Made by a program: the position numbers and the translations under genes
Shown: positions 35,968-45,021 of the stretch, in pieces
Layout: each line of letters begins with the position of its first letter
How positions within the stretch are numbered: the stretch's first letter is position 1
From: Vibrio mexicanus
Lineage (GTDB): Bacteria; Pseudomonadota; Gammaproteobacteria; Enterobacterales; Vibrionaceae
NCBI RefSeq assembly: GCF_001012815.1
Contig: NZ_JYJP01000119.1
Span: forward strand, 1 to 64,000
Length of the DNA stretch: 64,000 nucleotides
Direction of reading: 5' to 3'
Notes under the pieces: generated by a model
Told to the model about the DNA's origin: nothing
Databases searched by the model: none
The model's input: only the letters and a program-made list of their open reading frames with translations

Positions 35968-36903
35968 ATGCAAAAATACGATATCAAAACCTTCCAGGGA
36001 ATGATCCTCGCGCTGCAGGATTACTGGGCACAAAACGGTTGTACCATTGTTCAACCACTAGATATGGAAGTAGGTGCTGGCACCTCTCACCCAATGACAT
36101 GTCTACGTGCACTTGGCCCAGAGCCAATGTCTACGGCATACGTTCAACCTTCACGTCGTCCGACCGATGGTCGTTACGGTGAAAACCCGAACCGTCTGCA
36201 GCACTACTATCAGTTCCAAGTAGCTTTAAAACCATCTCCAGATAACATTCAGGAGTTGTACCTAGGCTCGCTTGAAGTTCTTGGTATCGACCCGCTAGTA
36301 CACGACATTCGTTTCGTAGAAGACAACTGGGAAAACCCAACTCTAGGTGCATGGGGTCTTGGTTGGGAAGTATGGCTAAACGGCATGGAAGTAACTCAGT
36401 TTACTTACTTCCAGCAAGTTGGTGGCCTTGAGTGTAAACCTGTTACTGGTGAGATCACTTACGGTATCGAGCGTCTAGCTATGTACATCCAAGAAGTAGA
36501 CTCTGTTTACGACCTTGTATGGAACATCGCACCAGACGGCAGCAAAGTGACTTACGGTGATATCTTCCACCAAAACGAGGTTGAGCAATCAACTTACAAC
36601 TTCGAGCACGCTGACGTCGATTTCCTATTCACATACTTTGACCAGTGTGAGAAAGAAACCAAAGAGCTACTAGAGCTAGACAAACCTCTTCCTCTGCCAG
36701 CTTACGAGCGCATTCTAAAAGCGGCACATGCATTCAACATCCTTGATGCACGTAAAGCTATCTCTGTTACAGAGCGCCAACGTTACATCCTTCGTATCCG
36801 CAACCTGACTAAAGCCGTTGCAGAAGCATACTACGCATCACGTGAGGCTCTTGGCTTCCCTATGCTCAAAAAAGAAGTGCTAAAAAAGGACGAGGAGAAG
36901 TAA
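35968..36903 (+). CDS. glyQ: Glycine--tRNA ligase alpha subunit
   Basis: GlyQ is the catalytic class II subunit of the bacterial alpha2beta2 glycyl-tRNA synthetase. The 311-residue protein begins KYDIKTFQGMILALQDYW and has the class II motifs in GCTIVQPLDMEVGAGTSHP and YVQPSRRPTDGRYGENPNR (motif 2), then LEVWLNGMEVTQFTYFQQ-type substrate-site sequence. Slightly longer than E. coli GlyQ (303), with a charged C-terminal tail. glyS begins 3 bases after the stop, so the two subunits are cotranslated from one message. Confidence 0.96.
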   Translation: MQKYDIKTFQGMILALQDYWAQNGCTIVQPLDMEVGAGTSHPMTCLRALGPEPMSTAYVQPSRRPTDGRYGENPNRLQHYYQFQVALKPSPDNIQELYLGSLEVLGIDPLVHDIRFVEDNWENPTLGAWGLGWEVWLNGMEVTQFTYFQQVGGLECKPVTGEITYGIERLAMYIQEVDSVYDLVWNIAPDGSKVTYGDIFHQNEVEQSTYNFEHADVDFLFTYFDQCEKETKELLELDKPLPLPAYERILKAAHAFNILDARKAISVTERQRYILRIRNLTKAVAEAYYASREALGFPMLKKEVLKKDEEK

Positions 36904-36905
36904 TC

Positions 36906-38972
36906 ATGGCAAAAGAGTTTCTAATTGAACTGGGTACTGAAGAGCTACCACCAACGCAGCTTCGTACTCTAGCAGAAGCTTTCGCGGCAAACTTCGAAGC
37001 AGAACTAAAAGGCGCGAGCCTAACGCACGAAGGTGTGAAATGGTACGCTGCTCCTCGTCGTCTTGCTCTTAAAGTAGCAGCACTGGCTGAAGGCCAAGAA
37101 GACAAAATCGTTGAAAAGCGTGGTCCAGCAGTTTCTGTGGCATTCGATGCTGAAGGCAACGCAACCAAAGCGGCTCAAGGCTGGGCTCGTGGTAACGGTA
37201 TTACCGTTGAGCAAGCTGACCGTCTAGTGACAGATAAAGGCGAATGGCTTCTCTTCAAACAAGAAGTTAAAGGCCAAGCAACGTCTGAAATCGTTGTTGA
37301 CCTAGCAGCAAAAGCACTAGGTAACCTACCAATCGCTAAGCCAATGCGTTGGGGTAACAAGACAACTCAGTTTATCCGTCCTGTTAAGACGCTAACTATG
37401 CTAATGGGTTCCGACCTAATTGAAGGTGAGATCCTAGGCGTAGCCTCTGACCGCACTATCCGTGGTCACCGCTTCATGGGTGAGCAAGAGTTCACTATCG
37501 ATTCTGCAGAGCAATACCCAGCGATCCTAGAAGAGCGCGGTAAAGTGATGGCAGATTACGAAGCGCGTAAGGCGATCATCCTAGCAGATTCGCAAAAAGC
37601 AGCTGCAGCGGTTGGCGGTGTGGCTGATCTAGAAGATGACCTAGTTGAAGAAGTTACGTCCCTGGTTGAATGGCCGGTTGTACTGACTGCGAAGTTTGAA
37701 GAAGAGTTCCTGAAGGTTCCTTCTGAAGCCTTGGTTTACACCATGAAGGGTGACCAAAAGTACTTCCCAGTGTATGACGAAAACAAGAAGCTACTTCCTA
37801 ACTTTATCTTCGTATCGAACATCGAATCGAAAGAGCCTCGCCACGTAATCGAAGGTAACGAGAAGGTTGTACGCCCACGTCTAGCCGATGCCGAGTTCTT
37901 CTTTAACACCGACCGTAAGCGTCCTCTAATCGACCGTCTACCTGAACTAGAGCAAGCTATCTTCCAAAAGCAACTTGGTACTATCAAAGACAAGACAGAT
38001 CGCATCACTGAACTTGCTGGCTACATTGCTGAGCAAATCGACGCTGACGTTGAAAAGTCGAAGCGTGCTGGTCTTCTAGCCAAGTGTGACCTAATGACAT
38101 CAATGGTATTCGAGTTTACCGATACTCAAGGTGTGATGGGCATGCACTACGCCACTCACGATGGTGAAGATGAGCAAGTAGCACTGGCGCTTTACGAGCA
38201 GTACATGCCTCGTTTCGCGGGTGACGATCTACCAAGCACTGGTATCTCATCTGCGGTAGCAATGGCGGACAAGCTAGATACTATTGTTGGTATCTTCGGT
38301 ATTGGCCAAGCACCTAAGGGGTCAGATCCGTTTGCACTTCGTCGTGCGTCACTAGGTGTATTGCGCATCATCGTTGAAAACGGCTACAACCTAGATCTAA
38401 CAGACCTAATCGCCAAGGCTCAATCTCTGTTCGGCGACAAACTGACTAACGCTAACGTTGCTGATGACGTTATCGAGTTCATGCTAGGTCGTTTCCGTGC
38501 ATGGTACCAAGATGCAGGCTTCAGCGTAGACATCATCCAAGCAGTTCTAGCGCGTCGTCCGACTAAACCAGCAGACTTTGACCAACGTGTTAAAGCGGTT
38601 TCTCACTTCCGTGAGCTAGAAGCAGCAGAAGCACTAGCCGCAGCGAACAAACGTGTAGGTAACATCCTAGCGAAATTTGATGGCGAGCTAGCAGCAGACA
38701 TCGACCTTGCTCTTCTTCAAGAAGACGCAGAGAAAGCACTAGCAGAAAGCGTTGAAGTGATGACTGAAGCACTAGAGCCAGCATTTGCGACAGGTAACTA
38801 CCAAGAGGCCCTAAGCAAGCTTGCTGACCTACGTGAGCCTGTTGATGCATTCTTCGATAACGTAATGGTTATGGCTGATGACGAAGCTCTGAAGAAGAAC
38901 CGTCTAACGCTACTGAACAACCTACGTAATCTATTCCTGCAAGTTGCGGATATCTCTGTGCTGCAGAAATAG
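36906..38972 (+). CDS. glyS: Glycine--tRNA ligase beta subunit
   Basis: GlyS is the large subunit that binds tRNA-Gly. The 688-residue protein matches E. coli GlyS (689) in length, beginning AKEFLIELGTEELPPTQLR, with IRGHRFMG and EALVYTMKGDQKYFPV in the middle, GMHYATHDGEDEQVALAL of the HD-like region, and a C-terminal anticodon-binding helical domain. The frame is intact. It ends the glyQS operon at a strong terminator. Confidence 0.96.
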   Translation: MAKEFLIELGTEELPPTQLRTLAEAFAANFEAELKGASLTHEGVKWYAAPRRLALKVAALAEGQEDKIVEKRGPAVSVAFDAEGNATKAAQGWARGNGITVEQADRLVTDKGEWLLFKQEVKGQATSEIVVDLAAKALGNLPIAKPMRWGNKTTQFIRPVKTLTMLMGSDLIEGEILGVASDRTIRGHRFMGEQEFTIDSAEQYPAILEERGKVMADYEARKAIILADSQKAAAAVGGVADLEDDLVEEVTSLVEWPVVLTAKFEEEFLKVPSEALVYTMKGDQKYFPVYDENKKLLPNFIFVSNIESKEPRHVIEGNEKVVRPRLADAEFFFNTDRKRPLIDRLPELEQAIFQKQLGTIKDKTDRITELAGYIAEQIDADVEKSKRAGLLAKCDLMTSMVFEFTDTQGVMGMHYATHDGEDEQVALALYEQYMPRFAGDDLPSTGISSAVAMADKLDTIVGIFGIGQAPKGSDPFALRRASLGVLRIIVENGYNLDLTDLIAKAQSLFGDKLTNANVADDVIEFMLGRFRAWYQDAGFSVDIIQAVLARRPTKPADFDQRVKAVSHFRELEAAEALAAANKRVGNILAKFDGELAADIDLALLQEDAEKALAESVEVMTEALEPAFATGNYQEALSKLADLREPVDAFFDNVMVMADDEALKKNRLTLLNNLRNLFLQVADISVLQK

Positions 38973-39024
38973 TCTGTCCATTGACTTGTTAAGCCACCTT
39001 ACTTAACAAGTAATAGCGATTATC

Positions 39025-39058
39025 AAAGCCCAACTCATCCGAGTTGGGCTTTGTTTTT
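39025..39058 (+). terminator. Rho-independent terminator of glyQS
   Basis: AAAGCCCAACTC-ATCC-GAGTTGGGCTTTGTTTTT, a 12-base-pair stem 52 bases after glyS. Confidence 0.88.
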
Positions 39059-39188
39059 ATGTTTAACCAAAAATGTGCTTTGACTCGTATTGTGCTTGAG
39101 GTATGTTCAAGGATTACTTATCCACCAGCCTCGGGCTGGCAAGGGCTAAAATAAAAAAGCAATCGCAATGAATTAGGTAACACTCGTA

Positions 39189-40439
39189 ATGCAATTTTCT
39201 AAGTTTGGTGAAAAATTTAATCAGTACTCAGGCATCACCCAGTTAATGGATGATTTAAATGATGGACTTCGCACTCCTGGTGCCATCATGCTCGGAGGTG
39301 GTAACCCTGCCGCCATCCCAGCCATGCTCGAGTACTTTCACCAAGCCAGTGAAGAGCTCCTCGCCAGTGGTGAACTGGTGGCCTCGATGGCCAATTACGA
39401 TGGCCCGCAAGGCAAAGATGTGTTTGTTAAAAACCTCGTTAAGCTGTTCAAGCAAACCTATGGTTGGGATATCACTGAGAAGAACATTAGCTTAACCAAC
39501 GGTAGCCAAAGTGGCTTCTTCTATCTATTTAACCTATTAGCGGGCACCCAAACTGACGGCTCGCATAAGAAAATTCTTCTGCCACTCGCCCCTGAATATA
39601 TTGGTTACGGCGATGCAGGAATCGATGAAGATATCTTTGTCTCTTATCGCCCTGAAATTGAGCTGCTCGAAAACGGCCAGTTCAAATACCACGTCGACTT
39701 TGAACAGCTGAAAGTCGACGACTCGGTTGCCGCGATTTGTGCCTCACGCCCAACCAACCCAACCGGTAACGTCCTAACCGATGAAGAAGTTCAAAAGTTA
39801 GATAAGCTGGCGCGTGAGAATAATATCCCGCTGATCATCGATAACGCCTATGGCCTACCATTCCCAAATATCATCTTTGAAGATGTGAAACCGTTTTGGA
39901 ATGAAAATACCATTCTATGCATGAGCCTTTCTAAACTCGGTTTACCGGGACTACGCTGTGGGATTGTGATTGCCAGCGAGGAGATCACTCAAGCTTTAGC
40001 GAACATGAACGGCATCATCAGTTTAGCGCCGGGCAGCTTTGGCCCAACTTTAGCTAATCATATGATTGAGAAAGATGACTTGCTCGATCTGAGCAGCAAT
40101 GTCATCAAGCCTTTCTATCACCAAAAATCCCAGCGCGCAGTTGAGCTGCTGAAACAGGCAATCCCAGATCCGCGTTTTCGCATTCATAAGCCAGAAGGCG
40201 CTATTTTTTTATGGCTCTGGTTTGATGAACTGCCAATTACCACCATGGAGCTTTATCGCCGATTGAAAGCTCGCGGAGTACTTATTGTACCTGGTGAATA
40301 CTTTTTCATCGGTCAGAGTGAAGATTGGGAGCATGCACATCAATGTGTGCGTATGAACTACGTACAAAACGATGAAATGATGTCCAAAGGCATTGAAATC
40401 ATTGCTGAAGAGATAGAAAAAGCCTACCAGTCAGCTTAA
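39189..40439 (+). CDS. avtA: Valine--pyruvate aminotransferase
   Basis: AvtA is a fold-type I PLP aminotransferase that exchanges the amino group between valine and pyruvate or alanine. The 416-residue protein begins MQFSKFGEKFNQYSGITQLM and has the family segments LGGGNPAAIP, NGSQSGFFYLFNLLAG, SRPTNPTGNVLTDEE, the PLP lysine in SLSKLGLPGLRCG, and the C-terminal Arg region RMNYVQNDE. Length equals E. coli AvtA (417). The ATG is preceded only by TAGGTAAC, a weak ribosome binding site. It is monocistronic, with terminators on both sides. Confidence 0.93.
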   Translation: MQFSKFGEKFNQYSGITQLMDDLNDGLRTPGAIMLGGGNPAAIPAMLEYFHQASEELLASGELVASMANYDGPQGKDVFVKNLVKLFKQTYGWDITEKNISLTNGSQSGFFYLFNLLAGTQTDGSHKKILLPLAPEYIGYGDAGIDEDIFVSYRPEIELLENGQFKYHVDFEQLKVDDSVAAICASRPTNPTGNVLTDEEVQKLDKLARENNIPLIIDNAYGLPFPNIIFEDVKPFWNENTILCMSLSKLGLPGLRCGIVIASEEITQALANMNGIISLAPGSFGPTLANHMIEKDDLLDLSSNVIKPFYHQKSQRAVELLKQAIPDPRFRIHKPEGAIFLWLWFDELPITTMELYRRLKARGVLIVPGEYFFIGQSEDWEHAHQCVRMNYVQNDEMMSKGIEIIAEEIEKAYQSA

Positions 40440-40457
40440 TTCACCCTACCGAAATGC

Positions 40458-40486
40458 AAAAACGCCACTAACTTAGTGGCGTTTTT
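40458..40486. terminator. Bidirectional terminator between avtA and ibpA
   Basis: AAAAACGCCACTAA-CTTAGTGGCGTTTTT, with A and T tracts on both sides; it serves the convergent avtA and ibpA transcripts. Confidence 0.88.
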
Positions 40487-40517
40487 CATAATCTATTTAT
40501 CTACTTGAATTCGATGC

Positions 40518-40955
40518 TTATTCGCTATCAATCAAGTTGTTGCCGTTAATCGCAATCTTACGTGGTTGCATCGCTTCTGGAATTTCGCGTTCTAGTTCAA
40601 CGTGAAGTAAACCATTTTCCATCGTTGCGCCAATCACTTTTACGTAATCAGCCAGCTGGAACTTACGCTCAAAGTCGCGCTCAGCAATGCCTTGGTAAAC
40701 GTAGTTCTTACCTTCTTCAGGTTTACGTTCACCACGAACAATCAGCATGTTCTCTTTCTGAGTAATGTCGAGATTCTCTTCAGCAAAACCAGCAACTGCC
40801 ATCGTAATACGGTAGTTGTTCTCATCTTTTTGCTCGATGTTGTATGGAGGGTATCCACCTGAAGAGTTTTTCGCGTTGTTCGCTTCCATTAGATTGAAAA
40901 GACGATCAAAACCAATGGCGTTACGGTATAGGGGAGTGAAATCTACATTGCGCAT
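40518..40955 (-). CDS. ibpA: Small heat shock protein IbpA
   Basis: IbpA is an alpha-crystallin-type chaperone that coats aggregating proteins during heat stress. The 145-residue protein has the N-terminal RNVDFTPLYRNAIGFDRLFN region, an alpha-crystallin domain (about residues 38-125) with YPPYNIEQKDENNYRITMAV and GIAERDFERKFQLADYV, and the conserved GLLHVELER strand. Only one ibp gene is seen here, against ibpA-ibpB in E. coli. AAGAGGA precedes the start. A sigma-32 promoter lies about 280 bases upstream, leaving a long leader that could act as an RNA thermometer. Confidence 0.94.
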   Translation of the reverse strand: MRNVDFTPLYRNAIGFDRLFNLMEANNAKNSSGGYPPYNIEQKDENNYRITMAVAGFAEENLDITQKENMLIVRGERKPEEGKNYVYQGIAERDFERKFQLADYVKVIGATMENGLLHVELEREIPEAMQPRKIAINGNNLIDSE

Positions 40956-41235
40956 AATACTATCCTCTTAATTAAGCAATAGCCTCAGCTGCGGGCAACA
41001 GGCCACATCAGTCTGAGTGATTCCATCATCATTCCTCGGGCATTATTTACTCTAAGTAAAATTTGCTCTGGGACATGTGAAGAATCGAATCAAAATCCTA
41101 GTTCCTGCTATTTAGTCAGTCACTAGGTCATATTGTGTGCTGCTAAGTCATCCTCTCTTGAGCGATGGTCAGTCAGCAATTGCAGAAAGCCGTTACTTCT
41201 CGTTTGAGCAAGTCAGTCACCCTCTTCACAAATAG
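40956..41235 (-). other. Long 5' leader of ibpA
   Basis: About 270 transcribed bases separate the sigma-32 promoter from the ibpA start. I see several possible hairpins but no clear pairing of the AAGAGGA ribosome binding site, so a thermometer function is only a possibility. No ORF of note. Confidence 0.45.
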
Positions 41236-41264
41236 ATATAGGGATAGGCCATAATCTTTTCAAG
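41236..41264 (-). promoter_or_regulatory. Sigma-32 heat-shock promoter of ibpA
   Basis: On the minus strand CTTGAAA (41264-41258), a 14-base spacer and CCCTATAT (41243-41236) match the heat-shock consensus CTTGAAA-N13/14-CCCCATNT. Confidence 0.8.
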
Positions 41265-41315
41265 GGATTATTTTTAAATATTTTTAAACCACCTATTTTT
41301 CAGTCACTTAAAAAC

Positions 41316-41343
41316 AAAAAAGCACCATCCAAAGGACAGTGCT
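41316..41343 (-). terminator. Rho-independent terminator after gyrB
   Basis: On the minus strand AGCACTGTCC-TTT-GGATGGTGCT is followed by TTTTT. It lies 130 bases after the gyrB stop. Confidence 0.75.
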
Positions 41344-41376
41344 CTATAAAAATTTTAGTGTTTTGAGACGAAGCTA

Positions 41377-41452
41377 TTTGGCTTTAGTTCAAGGAAGAGG
41401 CGCGGAGCATACGAATGTATGTGAGCACCTCTGACACAGAAATTAAGCCAAA
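41377..41452. repeat. Palindromic intergenic repeat downstream of gyrB
   Basis: TTTGGCTT (41377-41384) and AAGCCAAA (41445-41452) enclose AGAGG...CCTCT and the inner hairpin GCATAC-GAAT-GTATGT. I believe similar GGAGCATAC...GTGAGCACCTCTGA elements are common between genes in Vibrio genomes, but cannot verify copy number from one window. Confidence 0.65.
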
Positions 41453-41471
41453 GAGCAAAGTATCAAAGATA

Positions 41472-43890
41472 CTAAACGTCTAGGTTTGCTACTTTGAGTG
41501 CATTCTCTTCAATGAAGTTACGACGCGGTTCTACTTGGTCACCCATTAGTGTCGTAAACAGCTGGTCTGCACCAACAGCATCTTCAATCGTTACTTGCAT
41601 CATACGTCGAGTCTCTGGGTCCATCGTGGTTTCCCAAAGCTGATCTGGGTTCATCTCACCTAGACCTTTGTATCGCTGCAGGCTTAGACCACGACGTGAT
41701 TCTTTGATTAGCCACTCAAGCGCTTCTACGAAGTTCGCGACAGGTTGAGTACGCTCACCACGTTTAATGTAAGCACCCTCTTCAATTAAGCCATCTAGTG
41801 CTTCAGATAGGTCAGCCAGCTTGCCGTACTCTTTCGAGTTGATTAAGTCGATGCTCAGTACATGCTCGTGCGTCACACCATGAGTACGAACAATCACTTT
41901 AGGTAGGCTTAGACCTAGCTCTGCGTGTTGCTCAACTTCAAGACTGTACTGGCTTGCGCCGACTTCTTTCGCGTTCAGCTGCTCAACAAGCTGTTTGCCC
42001 CAAGCCTCAACAGCGGCTGCATCGTGACACTGCTCAGCCGTTAGGCGTGGCGTGTAGATGAACTCATGCACAAGCGCATGTGGGTAACGACGGCTCATGC
42101 GATCCACCAGCTTGATGCCAGCATTGTACTGTTGTACAAGCTTCTCTAGCGCTTCACCCGCTAATGCTGGCGCTTCTGGGTTAACGTGCAGCGCTGCGTT
42201 ATCCAATGCCAAAGAAACTTGGTATTGGTTCATTGCATCTTCATCTTTGATGTACTGCTCTTGTTTGCCCTTCTTCACTTTGTATAGCGGTGGCTGAGCA
42301 ATGTAGATGTAACCACGTTCAATCAGCTCTGGCATTTGACGGTAGAAGAAAGTCAGTAGCAGAGTACGGATGTGAGAACCATCGACATCGGCATCGGTCA
42401 TGATGATGATGTTGTGGTAACGCAGTTTATCTGGGTTGTACTCGTCGCGACCAATACCACAACCAAGTGCGGTAATTAACGTTGCCACCTCTTGAGAAGA
42501 AAGCATCTTGTCGAAGCGGGCTTTCTCAACGTTTAAGATTTTACCTTTCAGAGGAAGAATCGCTTGGTTCTTACGGTTACGGCCTTGTTTTGCGGAGCCG
42601 CCTGCCGAGTCACCCTCCACTATGTAAAGTTCAGAAAGCGCTGGGTCTTTTTCCTGACAGTCCGCCAGTTTACCTGGTAGGCCTGCTAAGTCTAACGCGC
42701 CTTTACGACGAGTCATTTCACGTGCTTTACGCGCTGCATCACGAGCGCGCGCTGCATCGATAATCTTAGTACAAACAAGCTTGGCTTCACCTGGGTTTTC
42801 AATCAGGAACTCAGATAGTTTTTCGCCCATTGCTGACTCAACCGCAGACTTCACTTCAGAAGAAACCAGTTTGTCTTTGGTCTGGCTTGAGAACTTAGGA
42901 TCTGGAACCTTAACCGAGATAACTGCAGTTAGACCTTCACGAGCGTCATCACCAGATGTGGCAGTTTTTCGCTTTCTTCGAGAAGCCTTCTTTGTCCATG
43001 AACGAGTTCAAGGTACGAGTTAGTGCGGCACGGAAGCCCGCAAGGTGTGTACCACCATCGCGCTGAGGAATATTGTTGGTGAAACAGAAGATGTTCTCTT
43101 GGTAACCATCGTTCCATTGCATCGCCACTTCAACTGCGATGCCGTCTTCACGCTCAGAATTGAAGTGGAAAACTTTCTCAATGATTGGCGTCTTGTTGGT
43201 GTTCAAGTGATCAACGAACGCTTGGATACCACCTTCGTACATGAAGTGATCTTGCTTGTCTTCTTCACGCTCATCACGCAGTTTGATCGATACACCTGAG
43301 TTTAGGAAAGACAGTTCACGTAGACGCTTAGCTAGGATGTCGTAGTGGAATTCTGTATTAGAGAATGTCTCTTCACTTGGCCAGAAACGAATCTCTGTAC
43401 CCGTTTTATCAGTTTCACCAATCACAGACAGTGGCGCTTGAGGCTCACCGTGATGGTAAGTTTGCGTATGGATTTGACCACCACGGTGGATAGTTAGCGT
43501 CACTTGCTTAGACAGTGCGTTTACTACCGATACACCTACACCGTGCAGACCGCCCGATACTTTGTACGAGTTATCGTCGAACTTACCACCGGCGTGAAGT
43601 ACCGTCATGATAACTTCTGCAGCCGATACATTCTCTTCTGGGTGCATTTCGGTTGGGATACCACGGCCATCGTCGCGTACCGATACTGAGTTGTCCTCAT
43701 GAATGGTCACGATGATGTCTTTACAGTGACCTGCCAACGCTTCATCAATTGAGTTATCCACCACCTCAAAAACCATGTGGTGCAGACCGGTGCCATCATC
43801 TGTGTCGCCGATGTACATACCTGGACGCTTACGTACCGCATCCAGACCCTTCAGTACCTTAATACTCGATGAATCGTAATTTTCAGACAT
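41472..43890 (-). CDS. gyrB: DNA gyrase subunit B (frame broken once)
   Basis: GyrB is the ATPase subunit of DNA gyrase. The N-terminal GHKL ATPase has VVDNSIDEALAG, DGRGIPTEMHPEE and GLHGVGVSVVNAL; the C-terminal half has the TOPRIM motifs EGDSAGGSAKQGRNR and DADVDGSHIRTLL, and RYKGLGEMNP near the end. Near 42962 the codons KKAK run into five A where four are expected; removing one A gives KKAKTATSGDDAREGL and a full 805-residue protein. Inactivation of gyrB would be lethal, so this one-base insertion is a sequence error. It follows recF by 18 bases. Confidence 0.95.
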
Positions 43891-43908
43891 GAGTTACTCT
43901 CTCACTAT

Positions 43909-44988
43909 TTATCCTTGCTCTATCTTGCCGTGTTCCACATGGAACACTTGGCCATTGTCATCGCGCATGTCGGCGATTTGGCTTTCCGTGATAGAGCTTA
44001 CAAAAACTTGAGCCCCCGTCGCTTTTAAACACTCCGCTAAGCGGCTACGACGTTGACTATCTAATTCTGATGCAAAGTCATCAATCAAATAGATGCATTG
44101 CTTCTTGGTCACCTGAGTTAAGTGCTGACCCTGCGCCACGCGCAGCGCACATACCATTAATTTCAGTTGGCCCCGTGACAGAACATCCTCAACCGGTGTT
44201 CCGTTCAATTTAATTCTTAAATCGGCTTTGTTAGGGCCGCTAAAGGTATACCCGAGTGACTGATCACGCTCGAAGTTCTTTTCGAGAATCTCCTGATACG
44301 GCGTGTCTTTATCCCACCCACGATAATACTTCAATTGGATATCAAATTCTGGCAAAAATTCGCGGCATATCTGCTCTGCGACAACTTTCATCTGCTCAAT
44401 GTAATCTGATCGCCACTGACTGATGCTTTCAGCCAGACGAGCCATCTCTTGATCCCAATAACTGAGTTCTCGATAGCTTCGCGCAGTTTTTAATAGCGCA
44501 TTACGCTGCTTGTTAAGCCGTTTAAATCGCCCCCAAGCATCAAAGAATGCAGACTCGGTATGAAACACACCCCAATCAATAAATGCTCGACGAAATTTAG
44601 GGCCGTCAGTGAGCAAATCAAACCCTTCAGGGTGGATTAACTGCAACGGCAGTACCTGTGCAAGCTGCGCGAGCTTTTGTCCAGATTGACCGCCTATTTT
44701 AACCTCTGTTGTCCCATCACGCTGCTTATTAATGCCAATTGGTAGCTCAAATTGATCCGAGTTCAAAAAACGACCGTGAACAAACAGTTCATCACACTCG
44801 TTTTGGATGATTCTTCCGGTTAAAGAGCTTTTAAATGAGCGGCCATGTCCAAGTAGGTAGATGGCTTCCAGCACACTGGTTTTGCCGCTTCCATTCGGCC
44901 CAATAAGAAAGTTAAAGCCTGTGGATAGTTCAATATCACAGGCTTTGATGTTTCTAAACTGTTGGACGATTAAACGGGTTAAAGGCAT
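43909..44988 (-). CDS. recF: DNA replication and repair protein RecF
   Basis: RecF is an SMC-like ATPase that helps load RecA at gapped DNA. The 359-residue protein has Walker A GPNGSGKT (30-37), the signature region VLSRGQLKLMVCALRVAQ and Walker B YLIDDFASELD. I chose the ATG at 44988 (MPLTRLIVQQFRN); a TTG 30 bases upstream would overlap less typical sequence. It lies between dnaN (33 bases upstream) and gyrB in the conserved dnaA-dnaN-recF-gyrB order. Its 3' end contains a parS-like palindrome. Confidence 0.95.
   Translation of the reverse strand: MPLTRLIVQQFRNIKACDIELSTGFNFLIGPNGSGKTSVLEAIYLLGHGRSFKSSLTGRIIQNECDELFVHGRFLNSDQFELPIGINKQRDGTTEVKIGGQSGQKLAQLAQVLPLQLIHPEGFDLLTDGPKFRRAFIDWGVFHTESAFFDAWGRFKRLNKQRNALLKTARSYRELSYWDQEMARLAESISQWRSDYIEQMKVVAEQICREFLPEFDIQLKYYRGWDKDTPYQEILEKNFERDQSLGYTFSGPNKADLRIKLNGTPVEDVLSRGQLKLMVCALRVAQGQHLTQVTKKQCIYLIDDFASELDSQRRSRLAECLKATGAQVFVSSITESQIADMRDDNGQVFHVEHGKIEQG
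43931..43946. promoter_or_regulatory. parS-like palindrome inside recF
   Basis: TGTTCCACATGGAACA differs by one central base from TGTTCCACGTGGAACA, the parS form I know from Pseudomonas. It lies about 11 kb from oriC and 15 kb from parAB. The central CpG is lost, so binding by ParB is uncertain. Confidence 0.35.
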
Positions 44989-45021
44989 GGATGTTCGATC
45001 ATGAAATGCGTCAATCAACTA

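Noticed and set aside
43070..43085. GGTGAAACA in gyrB as a second parS site
   Set aside because: Only one half-site resembles parS; it is coding sequence with no palindrome.
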